The notes under the pieces: generated by a model
The model's input: the letters and a program-made list of their open reading frames with translations, nothing else
Database searches by the model: none
What the model was told of the DNA's origin: nothing
Part shown: one piece after another, positions 1 to 11,257 of the stretch
Layout of the letters: each line of letters opens with the position of its first letter
How positions within the stretch are numbered: position 1 is the stretch's first letter
Source: Malania oleifera
Lineage: Eukaryota; Streptophyta; Magnoliopsida; Santalales; Ximeniaceae
Reading direction: 5' to 3'
Length of the DNA: 64,000 nt
Assembly: GCF_029873635.1 (NCBI RefSeq)
Contig: NC_080428.1
Coordinates: 63,049,957 to 63,113,956 of the forward strand
Translations under genes and position numbers: made by a program

Positions 1-227
1 CATATCCTTTGTTTGGAAAGAACTGATGGAAGTTTTTAGCTCCATGATTGAGTTTGAATATTTTTGAACATCTTCTTGAATTTGTTCAAAGTATGCTGAT
101 CTGAGGCATGCAAAAGAAATTAGAAAAAAAAAGGAATTCTTTAGTTTGTTCTCCCCCATTTTTGCTGTCTTGTGTTGATATCATTATATAACTTGTCAAC
201 TTTATACGCTAAATGGATATATGAGAA
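1..227 (-). pseudogene. Truncated copy of the proline-rich/coiled-coil gene (exon 6 and intron 5 piece)
   Basis: These bases match 44132-44358 over their whole length with about 10 substitutions by eye and no net length change. Read on the minus strand, 1-100 is open and encodes the start of the coiled-coil exon (SAYFEQIQEDVQKY...), with only two residue changes from the complete gene. 101-227 matches its intron 5, including the AG acceptor. Homology stops at 227/228, just before exon 5 would begin, and is replaced by AT-rich DNA. Exons 1-5, including the proline-rich part, are therefore not joined to this copy. Whatever remains lies left of the window. It is most likely a non-functional fragment of a local duplication. 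Confidence 0.85.
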
Positions 228-515
228 TTTAGGTCATTATTTTTTTAAGTTCATTATTAATTTATTTTTCCGGTGACGTAAAAATTGAAATTAATTAAAA
301 TCATTAAAAATTTTATATTAGAATTTAAATGAATTTACTAATGATTATATAGAACAAATTTTTTTACCTCAACTCTTTGCGGTTAGTTGATCTCTTTTGG
401 ATGTACAAAGTGATGAATATAGACAGGTAACTCAAGTTGAGAATACGTAATGACATTTTGAAGATGTCAATTTATTAGTAAGTGACACAACGAGGATCAA
501 TGAGAGCCAAGAAAG
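228..515. other. AT-rich spacer
   Basis: No coding frame or recognisable element is seen between the end of the duplicated gene fragment and the TRIM element. Confidence 0.5.
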
Positions 516-913
516 TGTTGGGATTTGTCCCACATCGGTTGTGGAAGGGGCTTGGTGGTCTGTTATTAAGTGTGAGAGAAAACCTCACCCCATGAGCTAG
601 CTTTGGGGTTGAGAAGGCTTGGTGGAAGAGCCTTCTCACCCCATGAGCTAACTTTTAGAATTGAGAAGACCCAAAACCACCCAACACTGGTATTAAAGCC
701 CATGGTTTCTCCGTGGAATGCTGGGCATGTGGTGCTGCCAATTTGGTGAGCCCAATTCGTGCGGAGTTTGAAGCCCAATGTGTGAGGGGGAGATTGTTGG
801 GATTTGTCCCATAGCGGTTGTGGAAGGGGCTTGATGATCACTTATTAAGTGTGAGGGAAAACCTCACCCCATGAGCTAGTTTTGGGATTGAGAAGGCTCA
901 AGACCACCCAACA
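516..913 (+). mobile_element. TRIM-type miniature LTR retrotransposon
   Basis: Two direct repeats starting TGTTGGGATTTGTCCCA and ending ACCCAACA (516-686 and 795-913) bracket a 108-bp interior. The interior begins with a primer-binding-like TGGTATTAAAGCCC and ends in a purine tract, GAGGGGGAGA, immediately before the second repeat. That is the full layout of an LTR element with no coding capacity. The flanks (GAAAG at 511-515, AAAAG at 914-918) agree at 4 of 5 bases, consistent with a decayed 5-bp target duplication. The left LTR is about 50 bp longer because it contains an internal duplication of the segment around GAGAAGGCTTGG/GCCTTCTCACCCC. Confidence 0.8.
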
Positions 914-1849
914 AAAAGAAGACAAAAAATAGTCAGGCTTGAAGAAAAGGAAATGGAAGCCAAACCATTGGAATTTGTATGTACATTAGATGGAGATGGG
1001 AAGAGGTGTGCATTGTTATGTGGAATTATAAATTTCATAAATAGATAATGAAGGTTACATTTGAAATTTTGATTTTTGTCACTTTAAATTTCCATGATTT
1101 TGCTTTAAAATCTCTTATAAGCAAGTCTTTTTATAAACTTAGTACAAAACTAAATCAACTATTATCTCACAAATATAATACACATGAGATTTAAGTTAGC
1201 ATTATCTTCATGACAACAAATTAAATAGGCCCAAGGTTAATATCTTATTAAGTTCTCGTGCGGATGGGCCGAAGCCCACAACAGGTGGGCTCAGCTCTGC
1301 AATATCACTCAACCTCAACTGGGCTTGTCCCTGACTGCCCTCAAATGATGTTATGGGCCTCTTAACAAAAATAAATCAACCCATAAATAAAAGTCACGGA
1401 CTGCTCACTCATGGGCCCCCCTAAATTTCACTTAGACAAAAATAAATTTTGAAAATTTAATTTTAATATAAAATTATATTAATTTTTGTTTCAATTTAGA
1501 CAGGCACAAAATTAAAGTTAAAAATTTATGCTTTTAGACACAATGGTAATGTAATTTGAAGCCTATTTTAAATAATCTCAATCTTATTTTGTGTAAATCC
1601 ATGCTTATGTGTTGGCCAATATTAATTACTATTGTTAAATTTTATCTAAGCTATATCATATAAATTAAATATTTATTAACTATGTTCAAGCTCACTCAAT
1701 TTTCTAAAATACCAAATGTCAACCCGTGACATACTAATGAAATCCAAAAAATATTTATTAACATAACATCGCAAAAATAATAAAAGAAACCAACTACCAA
1801 AAAAAATAAAATAAAATGATACCATACTATACTAATCACTCATTTATAT
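914..1849. other. Intergenic AT-rich DNA
   Basis: No gene or clear element is recognised. A slightly GC-richer patch near 1255-1420 has several GGGCC/GGGCTT words but no open frame of note. Confidence 0.4.
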
Positions 1850-2029
1850 TGTAACGACCTCAAAACTATACATACAAGATTAGTGGAATAATCATAAAAA
1901 ATTAATTAATTAATTAATTATTAATTAAATAATATAATATAATATAATAATATTATTTATATATATATATATATATATATCTCTCTCCATGATCCTTTAG
2001 GAAATCTAATTTCCTCCCTATTCTTTCAG

Positions 2030-2098
<69 letters not shown>

Positions 2099-3385
2099 AT
2101 TTCTTAGTCGAATTGAAAAACGAATGTCATTCACGGATCCCAACTTCCCTCTCCAAGGATTTAATCAGAGAGATTTCATCATCCGCACGTTGTAGACACC
2201 ACTTCAGAGTTAGGGTAAGTTTACTAGATTATGTCAGAATTTATTTTAAAATATTCTTGATTAAATTTGGGTACGTGAATTTAATTATATTCATGTTATT
2301 TAAATAGATGCCTGGGTTAGATTAAATAGCGTGGATTTGATTATATCGGGTTTTTTGATTATATTGGTATTAAATTAAATATGCGAATTATTATACATTT
2401 TCTCTGGTAATTTATTAGAATTATAATTATTATACAAATTGTGCGACATAAGTTTATTTTATATAATTGCATAATTGAAAAAAATTGGGATTTTTGCGAT
2501 GTTATGTTTATTACCTAAATTATTGTGAATAATGTTGAGATTTTATTACAAAGTTTATGTTAGGAAAATGATCAGGTTATAATACTGTTTAATTGCATAA
2601 ATTGTCTTATATATTTTAAGAACCCTGATAACCGTAGTTACAGATGAATATTAGTGCAGTCATACTGTTGTACAAGTGTTGGTGGTGAATAATCAGTTTG
2701 ACATGAGTATGAGAATGATTATGAGGATGTGACAAACAAACTGATCTTATAGACATAAACTTTTGATTTAGTTTAGTTGGTTGGTGCCCAACCAACTAAA
2801 TCCAGTTTTCGGACCGCACAACACGATCGTGGGGGTTAAACATGACATGACATGACAAAAAAGGAGTTCTTTATATATATATATATATTTGTATATTTAT
2901 GTGATTATGATCATATGATAGACTTAAATTATGATTTGAAGGAAATTACGTATATTTTTTTTTATATGTGGTGCACTGTTTTATAAATGTGGGTTTAAGA
3001 GTTAAATTATTAAATTAAATATTTGCAAATGCGATATTTATTAGAATATAATTGTTGAATGTATTTTTATACTACATCTCATTTTAACCACACACTGATA
3101 ATAATCTAACCCTTGCTTACTGAGAGGTGTCTCACCCCAATTTTTATCAAACAGTTCAGATATCTTGAGGAGCATAATCGAAATCAAAGTAGCATAGCGG
3201 AAGCGTGGGTGAGATAGAAGAGTTAGTTAGGAGAAATATTTAATTAGTTATGTTTATAATGTTTTGAAAATTTTAAGGTGGTATAAAATTTGATATTGGA
3301 GATATTATTATTATAATGAGGTTATTTAGTACTCTGATATAAATAAATTTGAGGTCTTCCGCTGTATAAAATTCGGATTGTCACA
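1850..3385 (+). mobile_element. Solo or truncated Ty3/gypsy-type LTR
   Basis: The segment starts TGTAACGACCTCAAAA, a typical start for plant chromovirus (Tekay/Del-like) LTRs, and ends GGATTGTCACA. A primer-binding-like TTGGTATCAGAG follows at about 3420, and no gag or pol follows that. Inside are a TA run (about 1959-1980), a 62-bp CT run (2034-2095), and a transcribed-region signature around 'CACCACTTCAGAGTTAGGGTAAG'-like words, seen again in reverse at 51741-53570. No matching 5-bp target duplication is visible, so this is either a 5' LTR whose body was deleted or a rearranged solo LTR. The ends are estimated. Confidence 0.5.
2034..2095. repeat. (CT)n microsatellite
   Basis: Uninterrupted CT dinucleotides, about 31 units, inside the LTR-like segment. 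Confidence 0.95.
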
Positions 3386-6023
3386 ATTGTTATTAGAGCT
3401 AATATTTGAGTCACCATAGTTGGTATCAGAGTAAATATTTGGGTCACCACATATATAATGAATGAATTTGAACAAACTTTTAGTGAGTCACACTTTTGAT
3501 TTGCCCTAACTAATATATATGCATTGTTGCGTTTGCATGGTGCTTACTAAGTGACATTCATACACATGCTTTCTACCCCATTTCCTTTTAGGTTGTGGAG
3601 GCAATATATAATTGATAAGAATATATAATTGAATGCTTGGATTGTTTCGTTGTGATAAAAACTCTTTCTTAGAGAGAGAGAGAGAGAGAGGTACCTCCAC
3701 CACCATGTGTTTACTAAAATGTTTGACACATTCAACAATTGTTTGTCTATCGACATTGAGTGTTGGCTCAAATCTTAAGTGTGCTATTATTTACTTGTGT
3801 GCTTGTGGAGAGAAATAGTAATAATGATAATAATAATCATTGCTGAATTTTATAATATGAAATTCAATAAATATTATGAAATTCATTTGCATGTCTTTTG
3901 AAATAATCATAAACTTATATAAATTACGGCAATAGCCTTTTTTGTGTGTGGGAATTGCATGTTGCACACATTGGATCCATGTTGACTCAAATTTAACATA
4001 GGAATGCCAATGCTCCACATTTACATAAGCACAATGTTCATGTTGTAGTGGTATTATCCTGATTTGAACATTGCAGGCCTTAAAGAACTAGGTTTAGGGC
4101 TCATGGCATATGAGACGAAGGACTTAGGAGGCCAAGCAATTAACCCACCATCTACTTGTCAAAGTGTATAAGGTGTGGGTTTCATATCTCATTAAAGTCC
4201 TATTCTTTTAAGTGCAAAGGCTAACAAAACCAATGGTAACCACTAATCACCCACAACTGCTCAAAATAAATTCGCAAACAAATTTGGTAAAATTAGGTTT
4301 TTGGAAAAGAGCATTAGAGGTTATTTACCTGTAGTGTACTCTTATGCTTATTTGCATGGTTGTTCATAGTACGTCAGAAATGCTAAGTGCAAAAGGTCAA
4401 ATAGACTCATTTGAAAAATAATGATTCAAGCATCAAGGGTTAAAATTAACTTTGGCAACTGTAAAAACTCCATTTTATCTTACCATTAGATAACAAAACT
4501 TAAGAGTTTTTCTTTAATTTAGTTTCTTTTAGTCATTGATTTTTAGGTGCCGTCTAAGGTTTTTACCTAATGATTCTCTTGCTTTGATTCTCTTAATCTC
4601 ACAATCTTAAATTGTGATTTCATTCATGGGTCTTTTAGTATATATGTGTACATCAAGTACAATATTTAGAAGAATAAAAATTGAAATAAGTCTTTAGTCT
4701 TGAGCTGTTATTTTTGGGCTTTCTTTATCACCTGTGCACCAAGAAATTCCAAGGTTAGTTCACATGTTAAGCCAATTGGGCCCATTTTGGGCCAATTTTG
4801 TAATTAAAATTTAGTGTGGGCCCACCTTGGGCCCATTTTTCAAAATGACAACCGTTGACCTTAATTTTAAGAAATTAAAAAGCCAATTATGGGTCTAAAA
4901 TTTGAAAAGTCAACCAAACTTAGGCCAGAGGCAACAATTGAAGCCCAACTCAACAGCCTCACACGGTTGTTCCCCATGACAGACAATGCATGCCTGCCTT
5001 CCCCTCCCCCATGTAGCGTTTTTTCAAGGTGGTTGGTTCCCATTGCCAGCCAACTTCACCAATTCTTGATGTACTTGAGGTGTTGAAAAAAGTCGTGGAG
5101 AACACCTAGGATCTCTTAAGCTCTTTCCCTTTTCCATTAGATATGTTGATTGACACGATCTATGGAGATAAAAATTGAGATTCATTTTTTTAGTGTCATA
5201 AAAAATGCACTAATAAAATTGTTTGTTGATTCCAAACATGATCTCAAGCCATAAGCATGTGATAGCAAAATACATAGAGTTCACGTACCTTACACCATAG
5301 AGTCTGCAAATTTTCAAAGCGTCCCTTGTTTTGATCATTTTTTTAGGATGAACGATGTAGTTTTCCTATTGTACGCAAGAGGTACATTCCTCCTCAAATG
5401 ATAACATTAAGGGCAATTGTCAATCTTGATTTTTCATTGTGCATGCTTTGGCAACTATGTAATTGTCAAGATGTGCCCAACATTGATTATACTCTTCATT
5501 CTAATATTACATTTGGGAGCTTGGATACTAGGTCTTTGATTTAGACTTGTAGATTTAGACAAAATACAATACAACATTATGTTGAATTTCATACAAATTC
5601 AAAGTTTGAAATATATGCTCTCAAACACAACCTAAAGGTAAAGATTAATTTCATTTAACAGCCGAGTATCATAAGCTTGCAAATAAACCACATGCTCTAT
5701 AGAGTCTATAGGAATATTATTTTAGTTTATATGCCTATAAGCATGCCATTAATTAAATTGAATTGCTTATGACCGAAAAAAAGTAGAGCATGTAATTATT
5801 GGTTGTTATTGAATAAAGTTTTAAAGTATTGTGGTTATATTTTTGGACAAAAGACAATAACCTCTAACAAGATTTGATAAAAAAACATTAACTTTTTCGG
5901 AACTTTCTAAAGTCCTGTGAACCTTCCTTGAAATTCGACAAAAATGAGACAGACATTTCTTGATATTTGGCTTACAGGTAGACTAAGTAGAGGATTAAGT
6001 GTCTTAAAAATCAAATATTAAGG
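3386..6023. other. Intergenic DNA without a recognised gene
   Basis: Only short chance open frames occur. 4740-4960 contains repeated GGGCCCA/GGCCCATTTT words of the kind found in plant promoters and LTRs. 5500-5640 resembles the degenerate MITE-like sequence with CAAATTCAAA words that recurs near 46150-46300 and 59350-59455. No further call is supported. Confidence 0.4.
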
Positions 6024-6318
6024 TTACATTTGATTTGCGAAATGCCTATTTTCAAGAATAAATTAGTTTTAGCATGTTAGTTACAATAAGTTATACAAGA
6101 AATTATGTTGATATGAATCATTTTATGAGTTCATAATGAGAAATGAGTAAGGAATAATTATTTTCAAATTTCATCATGAGAATGTCTATTCCTTTCTTAT
6201 TACATGTTGAATGAAATAATTAGAAATATATAAAGAATACTTATTTCCTTGATTTCCAAAATTTGAACTATATTCCATCTTATTTTAATGAATAATTATT
6301 CCGCTAAACCAAACGGGT
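6024..6318. mobile_element. MITE with imperfect terminal inverted repeats
   Basis: The left end reads TTACATTTGATTTGCGAAAT. The right end reads AATAATTATTCCGCTAAACCAAACG, whose reverse complement matches the left end loosely (CGTTTGGTTTAGCGGAAT). A related copy without clear left end lies at 58495-58662, ending ATTATTCCTCCGAACCAAATG. There is no coding sequence. The terminal style is common in plant hAT/Mutator-like MITEs; the superfamily is not determined. Confidence 0.5.
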
Positions 6319-7449
6319 CGAAAGCGATGTTTGTGAAAACTTTAAAACTTTAAGAAAATGTTTATATCTTTTTACCAAATTTCAAGAGAGACCGTATCTC
6401 TCTACCAAATCTAACTAACATCTTCATCCTATATTTTAGTATTATTTATTAATTTATTAGAAGTTATTAATTCTATCAATCCTTCTCAAAAGGTGAAACG
6501 CAATCTTGAGATTTGTCAACGAAGCAAACCACACGGCAATTTCAGATTCAGCATCGAAGAAACAAATTCAATTTCTAGGAAACCAAACGCCCCTAACTCT
6601 CCAGTTCCGTGCACATGTTTAATTAAACTAACTAAACACAGCTGGTCATACGTTGATTCTTCCCATTGATTCTATTATTGGCTTTGACAGAGGAAGATGA
6701 TCTCCTACACCTTGCTTCATTCCTAGGGCATGCAGCAATAATATTGACCAATTAATAATTTAATCTAATTTAATCACTCAATTAAGCAAATGTTATAAGA
6801 ACGATCGCCGGAGCGAGCCGTTTAGCTCAATTTTTTTTTTCAGATTTAACTTTTTGTAAACTTAAATTAATTTGTATTAATTATATATAAATATTTACAT
6901 TAAAATTGTTGCGGTTGGTGCTATGAGAATAATGGTCAATTTACGATGAAATTTCTATTATCAAAAAAGAGAGAGGAGAAAAAAGGACTTATTTGAGTTG
7001 AATCGAATTGCTATATCTTTCATACATACTAGCTAATATTGATATTTTAAAATGTGGAAATATAAGGTAAGGCATTTTGTCCCTTAAGAAACAAGCGTAA
7101 GCCGTAAAGTATTGGGGTGTAAGCCATTTAAGAATTTTATTTTTGGTTAGAAATATGTAAATAAATGAAATATATTTTAGAAATAAAGAACAATTAAGAA
7201 AACCACAAATATAATGTTAAAAAAAAAAAAAGAAATCAAATATAATTTGCAAATTACTTATTGACCATTCGAAAATTACTAAATTGAATTCATCACGTAG
7301 GTCATGACAAGAGATAACTATAACATTACAAAATTAATATTTTGTAATGTAGGTTGAAATTCAAGAGTTTTAGAAATGAACTTAAAATTCTCTAATTACA
7401 TTTAATCTGAGAATCATAAGCCAAAAAAAATACAAGTCTCAATTAAAAT
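6319..7449. other. Intergenic DNA
   Basis: Spacer with no open frame or element recognised. There are short poly(A) and poly(T) runs at about 6830 and 7220. Confidence 0.4.
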
Positions 7450-7690
7450 GAAAAGAGCGACTTGTGATTTTGGTGACCCCAAGGTCACGGCTTCGATTCC
7501 CTCTTGAGGCATTATGCCTGTGCATTATTAGGGGCGCATCAATGGGCAGACAACTTTTACCCCCTCAAGTTTGCTGTTGCACCATAATGTTCAAAAGTGA
7601 CGATATGATGGCTGGAGTCCCCAAATTATCATATATATTCTTGCTGATGTATAAGCCTTTAACATGTAATATATTAACTTTTTAAGAAAT
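7450..7690 (+). mobile_element. Possible tRNA-derived SINE
   Basis: 7469-7502 contains GGTGACCCCAAGGTCACGG followed by CTTCGATTCCC, which resembles an RNA polymerase III B box. It is followed by a non-coding body with pyrimidine-rich tails, as in plant SINEs. A clear A box, a flanking duplication and a poly(A) end are not certain, so the call and both borders are tentative. Confidence 0.3.
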
Positions 7691-8095
7691 TAATATTTCA
7701 AGTTGAGCCTCGATACATTTTGGGCATGCCTTACCTCTCGGCCAAGATTGATTAGCATATGTTAATTTAAGCATTATGCAGGCTGATCTCCCCTAGGAGG
7801 AGGCTCCACCTACTGCACTTGGTATGGTCAAACTATTAGCTTGGTTATTAATTAGTGGTAAGCAGAGACCGTAGGAGAGTGAAATCCGGAACTCCTCCAG
7901 ATCTACACTCTTGTACAAACTATATGATAATTATTTTCATAAGGTTAGACCAAAGTTCAGGAAACTTGTCAAACGGAAAAGCAATAGAAATTTTGAATGC
8001 ATGGAGTACGCAATAAAATTTAGGAAAATATCATGCCTAAAATATTATATAATATATAACTTCGTCACATGCACATGCATCTCTCGTTGAATTTT

Positions 8096-8174
<79 letters not shown>

Positions 8175-9151
8175 GTATATGTGTGTGTGTGTAAGTGTAT
8201 GGAAATTAAATTGTTGGAATTTGGTTATACCTAATTCCTCGCAGGTTTGAAAGTTGGGATTATTTTTGCATGATCACATTGTTATTTTATGAAATCTTGA
8301 GCTTCTTCTTGATGTTAATTATAAGGAAGATTAATATGCGAGAAAATGAGGTAATGAAGAAATTAGTGATGAACAAAGTCAATTTTATATGATTGTTCAC
8401 ACGAGGATGTAACCACTAGAAAGTTCATCTTTTTTTTAAATAAAAATAAAAATAAAAGTTCTTTCTACTGTTCATTTACTTTTTTTTTTTGATAAATTAT
8501 ATTATATAGTAAGGAGGAAAAGAAATTTAAGTCTCTATAAATAAAAGAAACACTAATTTTTTTCTTTGTTTTCTTTTATTTATTTATTAATTAGAAGCTT
8601 TATTTGTTTTGCGTCACATAATAATAATATTTTCATATGAACTTTATTGTGCTTTAGCTCATGAAAATCTTATAATTACAAATAGAACAAAAATGTCATG
8701 AGGTCGTAATCATGCATTCCATTAATCCCAAATTTTTCAAAATCTCATTCTAATTAAGGGAGATCTTCCTTCTTACCTGCCAACTTTTTTTATATAATAT
8801 TCTTGAACCAAGACTAAATGTTTTGACCATTATTAATATATTATTTTTCATCCTTTTTTAAAATTCAAAAATGTGGGATACTTAATTTATAAAAGTATAT
8901 ATATGTAAATTATGAGATCTAAGTCAGTGAAAAACTGGGGATGATCGAGTTTCTAGAGATCTAGGAGTTGCGTGGATTAATGCAGGTCCTTGGCCTAGGA
9001 TCCTAAACCATTTGACAACTAAAGTACTGCATCGATCAGATCTTCTCCATTCAATTAAAATTCCTATTCTTATTTCCAATTTGTCAGCTAGCATTAATCA
9101 AATTTTAGATTAATCGCATTCGGATCGAGAAAAAGTCCAACCTCAATTCTT
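7691..9151. other. Upstream intergenic region of the PPO gene
   Basis: AT-rich DNA with a long CT microsatellite at 8097-8172 and no gene. The proximal promoter of the PPO gene occupies the right end. Confidence 0.5.
8097..8172. repeat. (CT)n microsatellite
   Basis: About 38 uninterrupted CT units, followed by a short TATATGTGTGTGTG tract. It lies about 1.0 kb upstream of the PPO start. Confidence 0.95.
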
Positions 9152-9159
9152 TATATAAG
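9152..9159 (+). promoter_or_regulatory. TATA box of the PPO gene
   Basis: TATATAAG lies 41 bp before the PPO initiation codon. At the usual 25-35 bp spacing, transcription would start near 9182-9190. That leaves a very short leader and places the two upstream ATGs (9165, 9170) outside the mRNA. Confidence 0.7.
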
Positions 9160-9199
9160 CAAACATGTACATGGTCCTTCCTCCACCCAAACACCGCCA

Positions 9200-10990
9200 A
9201 TGGCTACTTCTCTTTCTCCCCCCATCGCCACCACTATTCCCACCGCCTTTTCATGTCCCTTCCACAAATCCCTCCACGCTTCCACCCTCGCAAAGCCAAA
9301 CAACCCCCATGCACGTAAACTCTCATGCAAAGCCACGTCATCCAATGGCGACCAAAACCCTTCCCATCCTCTAGACAATTATAAATTGCAACGACGGAAC
9401 ATTCTCATCGCACTCGGAGGTCTCTCCGGTGCCACCCCCTTCGCCTTCGCATCCCCTATTGCTCCGCCGGACCTGACCCAGTGTGGCGCCCCCGAGTTGC
9501 CGGAAGGAGCAATGCCCACAAACTGCTGCCCTCCGGGATCTGCGACCATCACTGACTTCCAGCTTCCACCGCCGTCCTCCGCCCTGCGCGTGCGGCCCGC
9601 GGCGCATCTGGTCGACGACGAATACGTGACCAAGTACACCAAAGCAGTCGAGCTCATGAAAGCTCTCCCGGACGACGACCCGCGCAGCTTCAAGCAACAG
9701 GCCAACGTCCACTGCGCCTACTGCGACGGCGCGTACCAGCAAGTAGGGTTTCCCAGCCTGGACCTCCAAGTCCACAACTCCTGGCTCTTCTTCCCCTTCC
9801 ACCGTTTCTATCTCTACTTTCACGAGAAAATCCTCGGGAAACTGATCGGCGACCCCACTTTCGTTCTCCCATTTTGGAACTGGGACTCTCCTCCTGGCAT
9901 GCAGATGCCGGCGATGTATTCAAACCCCAAATCGCCGCTATACGACGCACTTCGCGACGCCAGCCACTGGCCTCCCTCCGTCGTGGATCTTGCCTTCAAC
10001 GGCAAGGATACGACGGCGAGTACGAAGGACTTGGTGGCGAGCAACCTCTCCGTCATGTACCGCCAAATGGTGTCGAACGGAAAAAACGCGAGTTTGTTCC
10101 TAGGGAATCCGTATCGGGCCGGAGACGAGCCCGACCCGGGAGCGGGGTCCATCGAGAACTTTCCCCACGGTCCGGTTCACGTATGGTGCGGGGACCGGAC
10201 CCAACCCAATCTGGAGGACATGGGAAATTTTTATTCGGCGGGTCGGGACCCTATCTTCTACGCTCACCACGCGAACGTGGATCGGATGTGGACGGTTTGG
10301 AAGGGGCTAGGTGGAAAACGGGCGGACTTCACCGACTCGGATTGGTTGGATTCCGGGTTTCTATTCTACGACGAGAACGCACAGCTCGTGCGCGTGAAGG
10401 TACGCGACTGTTTGGACACCAAAAAAATGGGGTACGTTTATCAGGACGTGGACATCCCGTGGCTGGGCTCACGACCGGCGCCGCGCAGAGCGAGGGCTGC
10501 GGCCACCCTAGGCTTTAACACTACCGGCGAAGCAAAAGCTGCGGAAACGTCGAAGCACAAGCACGGCGACGGCGGCAGCAGCGGGTTTCCGAAGACACTG
10601 GACAAGATCGTGAGGGTGGTGGTGAGGAGGCCGAGAAGGCGGAGGAGTAAGAAGGAGAAGGAGGAAGAGGAGGAGGTGTTGGTGATAGAGAATATAGAGG
10701 TGGAGAGGGATGTGTACGTGAAGTTTGATGTGTACGTGAACGATGAGGAGGTGGGGGAGGGGGGCCGGCAGCCGGGCGCGGCGGAGTTCGCGGGGAGTTT
10801 TGTGAGTGTGCCGCACAAGCACAAACACAAGCACAAGAAGAGGATGAGGACGGGGTTAAGGCTGGGGATAAGTGATGTGTTGGAGGATTTGGGGGCGGAG
10901 GAGGATGAGAGCGTGGTGGTGACTTTGGTCCCTCGGAATGGGGGAGGTATTGTCACCATTGGCGGCATCAAGATTGAGCTTGCTTCTTGA
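9200..10990 (+). CDS. PPO: Polyphenol oxidase (catechol oxidase), chloroplast thylakoid precursor
   Basis: A single open frame of 596 residues, the usual length for plant PPO. The family oxidises o-diphenols to o-quinones with O2 at a type-3 dicopper centre. A Ser/Pro-rich chloroplast transit peptide (about 1-60) precedes a twin-arginine thylakoid signal (RRNILIALGG at 65-74, then A-rich to ASP near 86). The tyrosinase domain has CuA ligands His171, His192 and His201 with thioether Cys175, and CuB ligands His323, His327 and His357 (HGPVH, AHH). Gate Phe344 and Glu319 also match plant catechol oxidases, as do Cys95, Cys109, Cys110 and Cys172 for the two disulfides. DWL (381) and KFDV (508) domains follow, with a Lys/Glu-rich linker and HKHKHKHKK near 539. 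The start ATG sits in a good plant context (CCAATGGCT). It is intronless and much GC-richer than its surroundings. No defect is seen, so it is probably functional; substrate preference cannot be read from sequence. Confidence 0.97.
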   Translation: MATSLSPPIATTIPTAFSCPFHKSLHASTLAKPNNPHARKLSCKATSSNGDQNPSHPLDNYKLQRRNILIALGGLSGATPFAFASPIAPPDLTQCGAPELPEGAMPTNCCPPGSATITDFQLPPPSSALRVRPAAHLVDDEYVTKYTKAVELMKALPDDDPRSFKQQANVHCAYCDGAYQQVGFPSLDLQVHNSWLFFPFHRFYLYFHEKILGKLIGDPTFVLPFWNWDSPPGMQMPAMYSNPKSPLYDALRDASHWPPSVVDLAFNGKDTTASTKDLVASNLSVMYRQMVSNGKNASLFLGNPYRAGDEPDPGAGSIENFPHGPVHVWCGDRTQPNLEDMGNFYSAGRDPIFYAHHANVDRMWTVWKGLGGKRADFTDSDWLDSGFLFYDENAQLVRVKVRDCLDTKKMGYVYQDVDIPWLGSRPAPRRARAAATLGFNTTGEAKAAETSKHKHGDGGSSGFPKTLDKIVRVVVRRPRRRRSKKEKEEEEEVLVIENIEVERDVYVKFDVYVNDEEVGEGGRQPGAAEFAGSFVSVPHKHKHKHKKRMRTGLRLGISDVLEDLGAEEDESVVVTLVPRNGGGIVTIGGIKIELAS

Positions 10991-11100
10991 ATTAACTTCT
11001 CACCTTTCAGGGCCATGAATAATTCAAACTCTGCATGGGAAAGTTACCTATACTTTGACAAACACTAATGCCAAAGGGTAGAAATAATTAAGACATGTCC

Positions 11101-11106
11101 AATAAA
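11101..11106 (+). terminator. Candidate PPO poly(A) signal
   Basis: AATAAA lies 110 bp after the PPO stop codon, a normal distance for plant 3' UTRs. The cleavage site is not determined. Confidence 0.55.
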
Positions 11107-11213
11107 AGTTTTCCATGTAAAATTTGAAATTCACACTTAATTAATTATTTTAGTTTAGTCTCACCTACCCAATTAAAAAGTGTGGTTTGGTGTAGGTTGC
11201 AAATCTTACACTA

Positions 11214-11257
<44 letters not shown>

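Noticed and set aside
566-841. 91-residue frame on the minus strand over the TRIM
   Set aside because: It lies within the two LTR copies and interior of a non-coding TRIM. The repeated peptide reflects the LTR repeat.
2113-2307. Small protein downstream of the CT repeat
   Set aside because: It falls in the transcribed part of an LTR, has no domain, and is not preserved in the inverted relative at 51741-53570.
7469-7502. A tRNA gene
   Set aside because: Only a B-box-like segment is present. No cloverleaf with anticodon arm can be drawn.
9165-9374. Open frame starting at ATGs upstream of PPO and overlapping it out of frame (possible uORF)
   Set aside because: The TATA box at 9152-9159 puts the likely transcription start downstream of both ATGs. 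The peptide is only the +1 reading of the proline-rich transit sequence.
9371-11016. Several long open frames antisense to or out of frame with PPO
   Set aside because: They are shadows of a GC-rich coding sequence and have no independent features or family resemblance.
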